A DNA stretch of 64,000 nt, from NCBI RefSeq assembly GCF_041381155.1, contig NC_091143.1, forward strand, positions 36,198,679 to 36,262,678, given 5' to 3'. A program made the position numbers and the translations under genes. Every line of letters begins with the position of its first letter. The stretch's first letter is position 1. Below, one piece after another: positions 1-11,156 of the stretch. Source of the DNA: Argopecten irradians (lineage: Eukaryota; Mollusca; Bivalvia; Pectinida; Pectinidae). The notes under the pieces were generated by a model that saw only the letters and a program-made list of their open reading frames with translations, had not been told where the DNA came from and ran no database searches.

Positions 1-1150
1 CCTTAGGAACCACTGGAAAATCATTGAGTCATCAACAAAACTTAGGCGTATTTTCCCAGAGCCACCGCTACTAGCCTACCGCAGACCAAAAAATGTAAAA
101 GACCTTGTAGTGAGCAGCAAACTTCCTCCTCTTGCTCCTGCTGCACAAACGGGTTCATTCCAGACATGCAACAATAAACGGTGCATGATGTGTCCATACA
201 CAGCATCCACAGACACATTTGAATGTGCTATCAACAACAGAGCATACAACATCCGACAGAACCTGACGTGCAAATCCAGCAATGTCATCTACCTCCTCTC
301 GTGTAGGAAATGCACAATGCAATACGTTGGGGAAACTGGTGGTCCGCTCAACGTCAGAATCAACAATCACCGCTGGTCTATCAAACAGATCAAACCTGAC
401 TATCCGGTGGCCAGACATTTCAACTTACCCATCCATAGTTGGAAAGACATGCAGGTGATTGCAATTGAGCACTGTTCCTACTGGACACAAACCAAGCGTC
501 GATCGAGAGAGAGATTCTGGATTACCTATCTACAGACCCGCTATCCCAAAGGCATTAACGAACGTTAAATATACTTATCGACATCAATTGATCACTTGCT
601 TTTCAATTAATTATCCCTACTTCCAGCATTTTCCCGTTCTGTTCTACGCGTTTTTGATCCTTTACATATGCTGCCCAGCAAAAGGCGACTAAATTTGGGA
701 CTTTGCTTCTTTGTCAACACACTGAGAAGATAGGCGACTAAATTTGCATCCTATACCAATGAGCACTATATATATATAAATTTCGCCACACATTTGACGT
801 CACACGTGCCACGCTTTCAAGTCATCGCTCATATTTTAGCGTTCTGCCGAACAGCATGGATACATTTTTGTAGATCCGGCCTTCGGCTGCCACTGCCGAA
901 CGGTAAATTGCGCTCCATTGTGCTGTATAGTTCAATATTTGTCTACTTTGTCCCGCTTTACTGTTCGTATCCTATTATGTAATCGTGTTCGTTTTGTTTG
1001 TCTTGATAAAGGGGTAGATCGCCTCGAAAATTTGACAATTTTGTTTTGTCCACACGGTTGGAATTACTTCCTTGTCCCATATTTACCATTTGAAGTAATT
1101 CGTATCCAACAGACTTACGTTTGATTGGATCCCGTGTCATTTGGAAAATC
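1..1150 (+). mobile_element. 3' part of a Penelope-like retroelement
   Basis: The GIY-YIG coding end (2-568) is followed by about 580 bp with no coding sequence, which I take to be the element's 3' untranslated region. The reverse transcriptase part would lie left of the window. At 1005-1032 there is a short core (CTTGATAA ... CGAAA) resembling a decayed hammerhead-ribozyme core, a motif known from Penelope-like elements. The 3' boundary is not visible and 1150 is approximate. Coordinates after 568 are inference. Confidence 0.6.
2..568 (+). CDS. GIY-YIG endonuclease domain of a Penelope-like element (5' partial)
   Basis: This frame is open from the window edge to a TAA at 566-568, giving 188 residues with no start inside the window. 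It carries the Cys/His-rich linker seen before the nuclease (GSFQTC, KRCMMC) and then a GIY-YIG core: VIYLLSC, QYVGETGG, an Arg and a His in NVRINNHR, and a downstream Glu in RERFW. In Penelope-like elements this domain follows the reverse transcriptase and nicks target DNA for integration. The frame is intact to its end, so the copy may be younger than its neighbours, although the RT is outside the window. A free-standing GIY-YIG protein is less likely, given the Penelope-type cysteine pattern. Confidence 0.8.
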   Translation, partial: LRNHWKIIESSTKLRRIFPEPPLLAYRRPKNVKDLVVSSKLPPLAPAAQTGSFQTCNNKRCMMCPYTASTDTFECAINNRAYNIRQNLTCKSSNVIYLLSCRKCTMQYVGETGGPLNVRINNHRWSIKQIKPDYPVARHFNLPIHSWKDMQVIAIEHCSYWTQTKRRSRERFWITYLQTRYPKGINER

Positions 1151-1346
1151 CTGTTGATATTACTTCTTTGACCCCTATATATAGCTATCAATACATTTGG
1201 CAAAAAATTTCGATTCATGTGACTAGAATAGAATCAAATTGCAATCAAATAGCTTATACTTATATGGTTACCATGGTTGACTCAATGTGCAATCGAATGA
1301 AAAAAAGTCCATTATTACTATTATATTATTATATATTAATTATAGT

Positions 1347-1512
1347 ATCATAGTGCCACGGAAGTATTTCGGGGCGCAATTAATTATTTCAAATATTTTC
1401 ATCTTGAAGTAAAATTAGAAGCTCTAATTTTTCAATAGTGGTAATACTGATTCGTCTGCCCCTGCTTTTTATTGAGAAAAAATACTATTTGTCAGCGGTG
1501 GGGCATCTTTAA
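1347..1512 (+). mobile_element. MITE family A, copy 1 (5' truncated)
   Basis: This matches the right half of the copies at 3795-4158 and 58194-58557, including the terminal stretch GTCAGCGGTGG.GCATCT followed by TTAA at 1509-1512. The left terminal repeat is missing. The family is defined by comparison inside this window. Confidence 0.7.
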
Positions 1513-2022
1513 TGTTCGTAACAAACTTTCGATCCTTTCTAGTAAGACTCTTTTAAATAATTTTCCTATTTTACGGAAGTTTGCTGGGTCGGACGGATTT
1601 TTATTCCCACCATTGACAATCGGTATAACAATGCCTTTTTTAAACCTTTGCGGAACATGTTCATTTGACATGATACTGTTGAATATAGTACAAGTGATTT
1701 GACGAGTGACCGACCACCGTATTTTAAATGTTCATTACAGGTACCGTCAAGCCCTGGAGCTTTGCCAGTCCTCAATTTTCGGTTTTGTAATGTGACAGAG
1801 GAAAAGTATCACAACTACCGGGAATTCCTTTTGTGATAAATTGGTGTGAGATATCCGGAGTAATTTGCCACATTTATTTGTGTAAGACGAGTTACGCACA
1901 AAATTCCAAAAAACTCTACTGCCAAGTGACATTTCCCCAAGGAACATCAGAATCGCAGACTGGAAAGCAAACCAAGGCTGTGTTCGCCAAATTTTGGAAC
2001 CCGCCAGAATTACGTTTTTCAT
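1513..2022 (-). pseudogene. non-LTR reverse transcriptase fragment
   Basis: On the minus strand, 1775-1566 encodes a peptide with the motif GKAPGLDGTCNEHLKYGG, typical of the region just before the RT palm in endonuclease-type LINEs. A preceding piece in another frame (2022-1747, containing FWNFVRN) looks like the endonuclease-RT linker, so at least one frameshift separates the two. No YADD or FADD box is present, and the fragment ends near MITE copy 1. It lies opposite to the elements on both sides and is dead. Confidence 0.6.
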
Positions 2023-2040
2023 GACAGTAACAATCAGGAT

Positions 2041-2866
2041 GGCGAATGTCGCCTGTTACAGATGCGGTGATCAATTCGTTCCCAATCATTGTTGTGGTGT
2101 CCTGCGAATGGCTGTTACTGTTTCCGGTGTGAAAATATTGGCCATTTCTCTCGAATGTGCTTAAGTCGGACTGGACATCGTACTGAAAACTTCAGTAATA
2201 CAGGATCGTCTCCCTGGACCAGACAGCGTCCCAAACCTACTTTACTTTCTGTTCCTGCTCCGAACAACTTTACGGACACAAAGTCCAAGAGTCCGATACC
2301 GCCGAGGAAAAAACCCAAATCCACATCAAAACGGATGCGAGATTCTGCAAGACTCAGAACTTTCCGAGACAATAAGAAGGAACTATCTATATAACCATTC
2401 ACAAATGTGCTAAACGAAGAACTTAAAAATGTAATTAACTCCGACAACAACAAGATAATTCAGAATTCCTCAAGGGCTAAAATTCGCCAACTTAAATTGG
2501 ACGTGAACGCTCTAACTAGTGAATATGACCAGCATATATTTGAGAAGTAACTGTCAACAAATATCTGAATTTAAAACTTTAAAACTCCAAACCCTGGAAT
2601 ATGGTCTTAACCAGGCAAGAGACACCATTAAAATCCTTAAAGTGCAAAATGACAATCTATCGAATCAAATTCATCAGTTGAAAAACGAAATAACACGACT
2701 GAGAGACGATGCATGTTTATGTACATGTACAGTTCCAACTTCGATACATATGCATTGCGTCCCAACAAGTCCAGCCAACAGGAGATCTACGAATCGGAAT
2801 TCCCACAATAACGGACAAGAAACAAGGCAGTGTATGTATTTAGCGCGTCAAAACGGGTATCGATAA
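2041..2866 (+). pseudogene. retroelement ORF1-like: zinc knuckle, basic linker, coiled coil (decayed)
   Basis: A first Cys cluster (CYRCGDQFVPNHC, from about 2053) and a perfect C-x2-C-x4-H-x4-C zinc knuckle (CFRCENIGHFSRMC, about 2119-2160) sit in different frames, so a frameshift lies between them. After the knuckle comes a Pro/Lys/Arg-rich stretch to a stop near 2394. Another frame (2519-2866) then gives a Leu/Asn/Gln-rich coiled coil (QNDNLSNQIHQLKNEITRL). Zinc knuckles plus a coiled coil suggest a nucleic-acid-binding ORF1 or Gag-like protein of a retroelement. It could belong with the RNA-binding domain at 3101-3637, but the 230 bp between them is AT-rich and has no coding signal. Confidence 0.5.
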
Positions 2867-3100
2867 CGTCGCGGTGGCTATCAACACTTTGAGACGGGGA
2901 CGTCTCATTTTCCGAAGCCGGAGGGATTTATCATACAGAATTTCATGATATAAGTGCTACATTATGTATTTTGTGAACATTGCTTAATATTTAAATTCAG
3001 TATTTTTTAATTTGATTTCCACAAACTTTCGTAACTTTATTTTCGTCTTGTGACATGATATTTTAAAGCTATATTTTGTACATGTATCTATTTCTTTTAT

Positions 3101-3637
3101 GAACAGATTGCTCCTCTCATTGAGAAAGTCACTAGGCTCGAGACTGAAAACGATGACTTACTCCATCAGCTTGATGAAATAGAACAATACGGGAGAAGAA
3201 CCCTTATTCGTTTCTCGGGCTTTCCAGAGCAAAATGATGAAAATACGTCCGAGACTATTTTGAAGGCTGTCCAAGAGTGCGGAGTGGATCTCCCTCCCCA
3301 GGTTCTGGAGCGGTCTCATCGTGTTGGAAAACCAGGCCAGAATCGACCGCGGCAAATCATCGCGCGTCTGAGCTTTGTGGACGCCAAATTCTCCCTTCTG
3401 AAATCCAGCTGTGGATTTCGCTCCAACGATCAATTCAATGGAGTCTCAGTTAATGAGGACCTCACCAAATACCGCGGGCGACTAGCTGACATCGCGAGAA
3501 ACCTTGTTAAAAGTAAGCAAATACGGCAAACATGGACTACAAACGGGAAGATCATGATTAAAGATAAATCATCTAAAATCCTACAGATCAGGAGGGAATC
3601 GGACTTTTCTCCCTTCAGTCATGTCGCGGCCGTGTGA
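3101..3637 (+). pseudogene. L1-type ORF1 RNA-binding domain (LINE fragment)
   Basis: The frame is open across 3101-3637 and encodes about 178 residues with the layout of L1-type ORF1 proteins. There is a short coiled coil (EKVTRLETENDDLLHQLDEI), then the hallmark YGRR and IRFSGFPE, then SHRVGK, IIARLSF and SVNEDLTKYR. The WTTNGKIMIK motif lies near the C-terminus. In L1 elements this RRM-like domain binds the element RNA. No ATG lies at the start. The 5' edge follows a pyrimidine-rich stretch ending in AACAG, which could be a 3' splice site or chance. No linked RT was found on this strand. Confidence 0.65.
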
Positions 3638-3794
3638 TCAAACAGTCGGAGTCAGCATCCCTGAGCTGATATATACCGGCGGTGATATTTGACTTTAATC
3701 TTATCTTTTTTTGGAGTCTCAATAAAAAGTTGATCAAGTAGACCTATGTTGAACCTGTCAGCATAATAGCATCTCTTGATAAAATACATTGTAG

Positions 3795-4158
3795 TTAAAG
3801 ATGCTCCACCGCCGACAGAGCATAAATGGTATTCATTATTTGAACAATAATTGGTGTTTAATCGTGTAGATATATGTCTAATTAACGCAAAAAATAATAT
3901 AAAATAATTTATTTTAACTTTGGTGCATGCCCAATTAGTACATCATTCCATATAGCATACAGTGCCAGGGAATTTTTTCGGGATGCAATTAATTATTTTT
4001 GATATTTTAAACTTGAAATAAAATTAGAAGCTCAAACTTTTCAACGATGGTAATGGTGTAAAGTAAGTAACTTTTGTAACTGAAGAAAAATACTAAATCG
4101 TCTGCTGCTGTTTTTGATAGTGAAAAAATATCATTTGTCAGCGGTGGAGCTTCTTTAA
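3795..4158 (+). mobile_element. MITE family A, copy 2 (complete)
   Basis: It is flanked by TTAA on both sides (3795-3798 and 4155-4158), with terminal inverted repeats of about 22 bp: AGATGCTCCACCGCCGAC at the left and the complement of GTCAGCGGTGGAGCTTCT at the right. There is no coding capacity. TTAA target duplication is the rule for piggyBac-type transposons, so I infer a piggyBac-mobilised nonautonomous element. Confidence 0.85.
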
Positions 4159-6270
4159 TAGATCTCTTCAAACTTTGTTTTCATGTAATTGGTTTGATTA
4201 TAAACTTTTTTTATTTCTCTTGATTTTTGTTATACAATATAAAAATGTAATCATATAAAGTTGATTGATACCCATTGTGTACATGTAGCCTATTATTCAA
4301 TCAAATAACATGGTATGATGTGAAAACTTGAGTAATCTTGCTATTGGTTATAGTTTTTGTCTATACACGGTAAAAACGATTGAAAGCTCTCGTATGATAA
4401 AAACGTAGGAAGACTAATAATTAGTCATATAATATGCCTTCTTTAATGAACACAACATAAATACCACCCATGTTAGTATATAGCATCTCAACAAGAATTC
4501 CATTTCACGCCTTATTATTTCTACATGTGCATGTAGCTGCCTATTTTTTTGTCTTCCATCTAAATGCCTTTTGATATGAAATAACATTAAGTACAAACTT
4601 AGCTATAACAGAAGTATGTATGTGATGTTTCGTATCTACATTTATGCACGTATGCATTTACCTAATTAATATATATATGCTTTATCTATACAAGTAGGCT
4701 ATTTTTGGTATCAATAATATTCTCTCTTGACCTCACCTACATGTAATTATCTCCCTTCGCCCACATCACGCGTAAGCCAACGAACCCATTCGCATTATCA
4801 GTCGATTCTTTTGTGAACTTTCACGAACGCTATTTCAGAAAAGCATATGACGTCATTAGCCGTTTGCTATATTATGAATGCTATTACCATATTTGTATTA
4901 CCCTCGTTATCTGCATATATACACATTTTAACGACTTAAAAATATCTTCTTCTTTTTTCTTTTTTTTTTCGTTCAGTATTTTACATAAACGAACTATGAA
5001 AATATTCATGAAAATGTTAGCTATGAATATGTCAAAATATTACTAAATCAAGGTATTTATTTATGCAATGCCTGGCATGTCATGTAATTCAAACAATACA
5101 ATGTGTACACAAACCTACCTATTTACACAATTGAAATGTATATGAAAATTTATCCTTTACCTCAGCGTTTTATTTATAAATCTTGTTGATATAAAACTTA
5201 TGGAATTTGTAGTGGTATACACAAATATACCACCATTATTTGTGTTGCTACCAATAAGAATTACCAGTTACGTAATTTTTATAAACTGCTTTGCATAGCA
5301 ATTTGTAATAGGTATAATATCCATTTATTAAATTGATATCGAAACGTCATGTGTGTACATTATGAATTTGTTATTACTCAATCTATTGTACATGTATGTG
5401 CATAATTTCATTTTATATCCATTGAAAATGCAATACGATCTATGACACATATGAATATGGATGGTCGAGCAATTGGTATTGTGTATAACAGTGTCTCAGA
5501 TCACTTCTTTCCTTATATTTTATAAATCTTACAACTACGTGAACAACGTATTTTTACTAAAATACTGCTTTCTTGTGAGGTCTAACAGACTCCTCGTTAT
5601 CAATTGTTTTGATAAGGTCATTGACAAACAATCTAATATATCCCCATGGAGTCTCTTAAAATTATTCCCACTATGTATATATCAATAATATTCTTTCCAA
5701 TATATTATGAAAATGTTAGCTACAAATCTGATAAACTGTCACTAAATCCAGATAAAGTATGATTGGATATCATGTAACTCGATATTTGTACAATCATAGT
5801 AATATATTTACATTTGCCTCCTGGTATGGATATAGATGCACTTTATAGTTTGATAACTGCATTACCATAACTAATGTACATATATACTTCTATATATCTC
5901 ATTGGATTATATATTGCGATATATGGTATGAATGAGTATTTGATGTTGTGTTTCTCAAAATTTTGGCTTTTTTAATGTACATTTATTCACGTTTTCAGCT
6001 TTATTCACTAGCGTTTTAGAAACTAAATAGTTTATACTTTAAGCATTTTATTATCAATAGTACCTACCTACCCCATTCCCAAATCCACGATGAGTTTAAT
6101 AGCCATAATATAAATAACATTCGATACCCTGCTAATTTCCCTTTCCGCAGCACTTTTACTTTCCCGGCACAATTACCTCCCCTTCCTCACCACATAGCTG
6201 TTGATTTTATTGTTCAATCTATTCGATACCCTATCCGGTCACGAATGTCATTATTCCTACGAAGGTTAAC
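4159..6270. other. AT-rich noncoding DNA
   Basis: I see no coding, RNA or clear repeat structure here. The sequence is AT-rich with many ATGTACATG-like words. The 5' end of the LINE downstream may begin somewhere after about 6060, but no boundary can be seen. Confidence 0.5.
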
Positions 6271-6732
6271 CTCCGTAACTTGAATGCCTATATGTCCTAA
6301 TCTTTATCGTGTCCGGATAGGTCTGTTTTATAGTAACTACTATCGGTCATGCACTTTTACATACATGACCGGGTCTGTTCTTGTTGAAATTCTATACGTT
6401 CTTAATGTATTATATATATTGCATATTTTCTCGTATACGTTAAAAGTCTCAGCTAAATACAAACATGACCTTGTCACACAAATGAAGAATATATCATATA
6501 TAGCAAAAAGTGTCGTGGCCCCTTGTATTACCACAAGCATATCTATAACCTACTCTTCCAATTACTGCTCATTTTTCATGAAAACTTCAAAAGTAATTCT
6601 GGTCCATGTGTGCCGATTTTATTTTCAGTTTCTCATTTTCCATTAGCACTTGCCATATTATCCCTATCCCCTAACCTATGTACATCAGCTATATCTGTAT
6701 TACTTGTTCAACTATTGCTCCTTCTTAATGGG

Positions 6733-6756
6733 GATATTGAACGTAATCCTGGACCT
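6733..6756 (+). other. 2A-like ribosome-skipping motif in LINE leader
   Basis: The codons read DIERNPGP, fitting the D-V/I-E-x-N-P-G-P consensus of 2A and 2A-like sequences, where the ribosome skips the final Gly-Pro bond. It directly follows a strongly hydrophobic stretch (SVLLVQLLLLLNG) and precedes the endonuclease. 2A-like sequences are known at the N-terminus of some non-LTR retrotransposons. Activity cannot be judged from sequence alone. Confidence 0.75.
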
Positions 6757-7634
6757 CAAGAGTTTGAATCTGATCTTTCATCTGTTTCTTCATGTTCTTC
6801 CAATTTCTCAACATTATTGAACGAAGCCAAATACACATTTGTTCACCTTAACGTACACAGTTTTAAGCAGAAATACGATATCCTCTACAGTGAATTATAC
6901 AATCTAGATATGAGACATGGCTCAGTCCTGATGATACTACTTCTGATGTTGATTTTCCTGGTTTATCTCCCCCTTTTCGCTACTGTATACCAAATAGGCA
7001 AGGAAGAGGAATGTCTGTATAAGTAATAACTTATCATGTAAACTTGATCTGACCTCGAATTACCTTTAGTCAAGTACGTTTGGCTACCACTAAATATATC
7101 TGGAAAATCTATCTTATATGGAACCTTTTACAGACCTCCTAACACACCTGTCTCTGGCTTGGACCACATTTCACATTCCATCGAACTCGCTTTCAACACT
7201 GAATTATCTAATATAATTATTACCGATGACTTTAACGCCAACCTCTTGGTCAATAATAATCACTCATTACATCTTAAAAACATGTTAACTACTTACAACC
7301 TAACACAGTGTATATCCGAACCTACCTTTTTTACTGAAACTTCTTCCTCTCTCCTTGATATAGTTTGCACCAGTGATCCGTCATTAATTAACATCTGTCA
7401 TGTCGGTGAGAGCTTTCTCGATCAACCTATGGGATATCATTGTCCCATTTATGGTAGTATAAATATATCTAAACCTTCCAAAAGATGCTTCAAACGCAAC
7501 ATTTTACTCTATAATCACGGTAATTGCAATGACTATAGAAACAGATTTCTTCCAGTCAACTGGGACGCTATTTTAGATGATAACGATATAGACAAAAGTA
7601 CAGAACAACTAACAGAAATTATTCTCAGTACAGC

Positions 7635-7661
7635 AAAAAAAAAAAAAAAAACAAAAACAAA

Positions 7662-7697
<36 letters not shown>

Positions 7698-7700
7698 AAA
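7635..7700 (+). repeat. poly-A plus (CA)n microsatellite inside the LINE
   Basis: A run of 16 A at 7635-7650 is followed by A-rich sequence and about 15 CA units at 7663-7693. It interrupts the linker between endonuclease and RT. Confidence 0.9.
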
Positions 7701-9961
7701 CCTTTTAAAACTATCACCGTTAAAAAAAATTTCCTGTATGGCTAACTAACAATATAAAAAAACTGATACACAAGAGAAAATATTTTCATTGCAAGGCTAA
7801 ACAATCTGGAAATGCAGGGCCAAATTTAGAAGTTTAAGAAATATGTGTGTTACTGCCATTCGAAATTCGAAATGGAGTTATTTAAAAAACTTTGCAATAG
7901 GTTAGATGATAATACTAATGCTAGAGAATGGTGGAAAATCGTCAATGGTCTAATGTCAAACCCTTCCAAGAAATGTTTGATCCCTCCTATCGCTGTCGAT
8001 AATAAGATTTTGGACAATGATCTCGATAAAGCTGAAGCTTTTAACACATTCTTCTCCTCTCAATCTACTATTAATGATACTAATATTCACCCACCCGAGC
8101 TTCCCGAATGTCCTCACAAACTTTCACACATTTTCATATCTCGACAAGACGTTCTCGATGCGATACAATCTCTAAACTCCAAAAAAGCAGCTGGTCCTGA
8201 CTTGATAAGCCCTCGTCTTATCAAGGAAGCGGCCAATATCCTTAGTTATCCCTTACAACTATTCAATCTTTCTCTAAACATTTTCTATATTCCCATCTTC
8301 CTTGAAAAAGGCAAATGTAACACCAATGTTTAAAAAAGATGATCCATCTATTATTCAAAACTACCGTCCAATATCACTATTGTCCATTTTAGGCAAGTAA
8401 ATGGAACGGTGTGTATATAAATACGTCTACAATTTTCTGGTTGATAAATCTCTACTAACTCCCCATCAATCTGGCTTCAGATCGGGTGATTCCACTATCA
8501 ATCAACTTTTATTCATTTCTCATGAAACTTTTTCCAATCTTGATAAGGGTAGCGAAGTAAGATTAGTTTTCTGTGACATAAGCAATGCTTTTGAGCGGGT
8601 ATGGCATCGGGGTCTCCTATCCAAATTAAAATCTATCGGTATCTCAGGAAATATTTTCACTTGGTTCTCTAATTATCTGCTTAATCGTTGTTAATGTCTA
8701 GTGATTAATGGTAAAAAATCTCATTTCGCATATATTACAGCGGGTGTTCCTCAAGGATCCATCCTAGGTCCATTGCTATTCCTAATTTTCAAAAAAGATA
8801 TTATAAGTAGTATCAGCTGTTCCATCAAACTATTTGCGGACGACACATCATTGTTTGTTTTAGTGGAATCCCCTGATCTGATTGCAAATCTACTAAATAA
8901 TAACCAGAAAATCAGAAAAATTAACGATTGGTCTAATATACATGGCTTGTAAACTTTTATCCTTCTAAAACTGTAACAATGACCGTAAGCAAAAAAATTA
9001 ACAAACAGATTTACCCCTCCCTAGTTATGAATAATATCACACTAACAGAAGTCACTTGTCACAAACATCTCGGCATCACCCTTTCAGCTAACGGAACTTG
9101 GTCTGACCATCTACAACATATTATTAGTAAAACTTCTGAAAACTAAATTTACTCCGAAACCTCAAATTTACCATTGATAGAAAATCTCTTCAAACTTTAC
9201 ACTGTTCTTTCATTAGACCATCGCTAGAATATGGAGACATTGTCTGGGATTATATAACAGTTGGACAAAGTAATCTTTTAGAAAACATTCAACTTGAAGC
9301 AGCTAGGATCATTACCGGTGCCACCAAACTCACTAACTAATTGATCGTCTGTATACAGAATCTGGATTAAATACACTAATGTATAGAAGGCGAACACACA
9401 TAATCATTAAATCCATCAGATTGTTCATGGTCAGTGTCCCCTTTACCTAACTAACATGCTACCAGCTCTTCATCGCAATATTCACTCATACAACACACGG
9501 GGGGCCGATTCTTTCTATCAACCTCCATGCCGCATTAACCTTTACAAAGACTCCTTTCTACCTTCTTCTGTGGACCTATGGAACTCGCTTCCGGAAATTA
9601 TAAAATTTAATCCATCTATTACCTGTCTCAAAAATTTCCTTAACACTGATATCCCAGCTGTCCCTCTCTACTATTATTATTGTAAAACAAGGCACGGCCA
9701 GATTCACCACTCCCGTCTTAGAATGCATTGTAGTTCTCTAAACATCTATATCATCGTAATCTTGTAGTTAGTCCTCGCTGCTCGTGCATTTCCTTCTCCA
9801 TTGTGTAAATTACCAACAAACATGGATGATATATTTCAGATACTACCTCATGGCTATGATATTAACACTTTACTCTATGGTAACCCTAATATGCCCGATC
9901 AGTACAATGCAAATATTGTTGATACGGTTCAAAACTTTATCAGTCGCTCAAACCGTTTCAA

Positions 9962-10039
9962 GTAGATATAAATAAATATGTATCCATCAGTACTACTCTA
10001 GTAGATATAAATACATATGTATCCATCAGTACTACTCTA
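9962..10039 (+). repeat. two tandem 39 bp copies in the LINE 3' UTR
   Basis: Positions 9962-10000 and 10001-10039 are near-identical, differing at about one position, and begin GTAGATATAAATA. Short 3' tandem repeats are common in CR1-group 3' ends. Confidence 0.85.
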
Positions 10040-10395
10040 CTGTCTATCTTAAAACTAATCTGATCTTTTTCGTATATTGGTTATTTACTCATGACCCGTG
10101 TTAGTTTTACTAATGATCAAACTATGGCCGATTTATCAACAAATCTCCGGTTTTGTATGGTTAAAAAATAAACACCATTTTTGTCTACTCAATCCCTGCA
10201 CCCTTCCCTTTCCCTACCAATGCACTGTAAATTTAGCACTGAAAGTTCTTATAAATCAGTGCTGTCCTATTGCCTATAAGCTATATATGGAGACGGATTA
10301 ACATAAGTACATAGTACTTGTTTCTGTATCCAACCTTTTTTGACATGTATATTGTACTGTATCGTTATTGAATTGAATAAAATATTGTTTAAACC

Positions 10396-11156
10396 AAAGT
10401 TTAAAACTATCATAGAGAAAGATCACTAATTCACAGTTGAACAAGTGTCAGTAGCTTTCAACACGCGGTGGCGAATGATCGAGGGGAATTCAATAAAACA
10501 TTAAATTTAGTGGGCCATTTACCTCGAAAGCCAAACGTGGTATAATTTTTGATGATCTCATTGATAAAAATATTGATTTATATGGACACTTGTAAGGAAA
10601 ATGTTTAAAATTTGAAATTAACCATTTTGTCTTACAGCCATTCCGAAACAAGCTAAAAATTAATACTCGTTACACTAGTTGACTCAGAAGCGTGATATGA
10701 GTCTTTATTTGGGAGGAAACCAAAGTATTCGGGGGGAAACCATCATCTATACATACCCGAGTAGTCACTATCACTGGATATAACGACAGTAATAGTGACC
10801 CCTGAAGTATCGAGGGTGGTAGAAAACTCATTTGCACATTAAATGAGTTATTAAAAAATATAACTTAAATATTAAAACTATTTTTTTATTACTTAGAGAC
10901 TTTTGACTTTCTATATAAACATGTAAATATATTACAAGTAATATGAACAAAAAACATCAAAACTTTTTCATCCATCCACTCATCACCTGCCATATTGTGT
11001 AGAAGGAATCGCTACAATACACATAGCTGATAATCAAATTTCGCCCCATATTACTAAAGATAAGATATCTTAATGGAAAACATATCACACATTACAAATT
11101 CTCTCATTTATTTCTGTGTTATTATATATCTAGTATTGTGATTATTATTAATTTTT
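10396..11156 (+). repeat. left arm of long inverted repeat
   Basis: This is the reverse complement of 12325-13082, with small indels. It pairs over essentially its full length. Confidence 0.85.

Larger units (their letters stand above)
6523..9767 (+). pseudogene. LINE ORF2 pseudogene: 2A-like leader, APE endonuclease, reverse transcriptase
   Basis: The reading frame is broken repeatedly. Segment 1 (6523 to about 6910) has a Leu-rich hydrophobic run, NGDIERNPGPQ and the endonuclease start FVHLNVHSFKQKYD. The endonuclease continues after a frameshift near 6915 (TWL, DFPG, NRQGRGMSVY). Segment 2 (7159-7749) has DDFNAN where active enzymes have GDFN, and GYHCPIY where they have SDH, so the catalytic Asp is lost. 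Segment 3 (7845-8333) carries the RT lead-in KKAAGPDLISP, segment 4 (8401-8694) carries DISNAFERVWH, and segment 5 (8701-8952) carries GVPQGSILGP and an intact FADD box at 8833-8844. The tail (9456-9650) contains YNTRGAD and LWNSLPE. In a live element this protein nicks target DNA and primes reverse transcription. Confidence 0.85.
6280..10395 (+). mobile_element. near full-length but inactivated CR1-group LINE
   Basis: The order is a hydrophobic N-terminal segment with a 2A-like motif (about 6690-6756), an APE-type endonuclease (about 6829-7500), a linker, a reverse transcriptase (about 8160-8950), a conserved C-terminal tail (about 9456-9650) and a 3' UTR. The element ends in GAATAAAATATTG-like sequence near 10395, where a long inverted-repeat element begins. 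The RT and tail resemble CR1/Rex/jockey-group elements. Stops and frameshifts throughout show it is dead. The 5' boundary is approximate. Confidence 0.8.
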
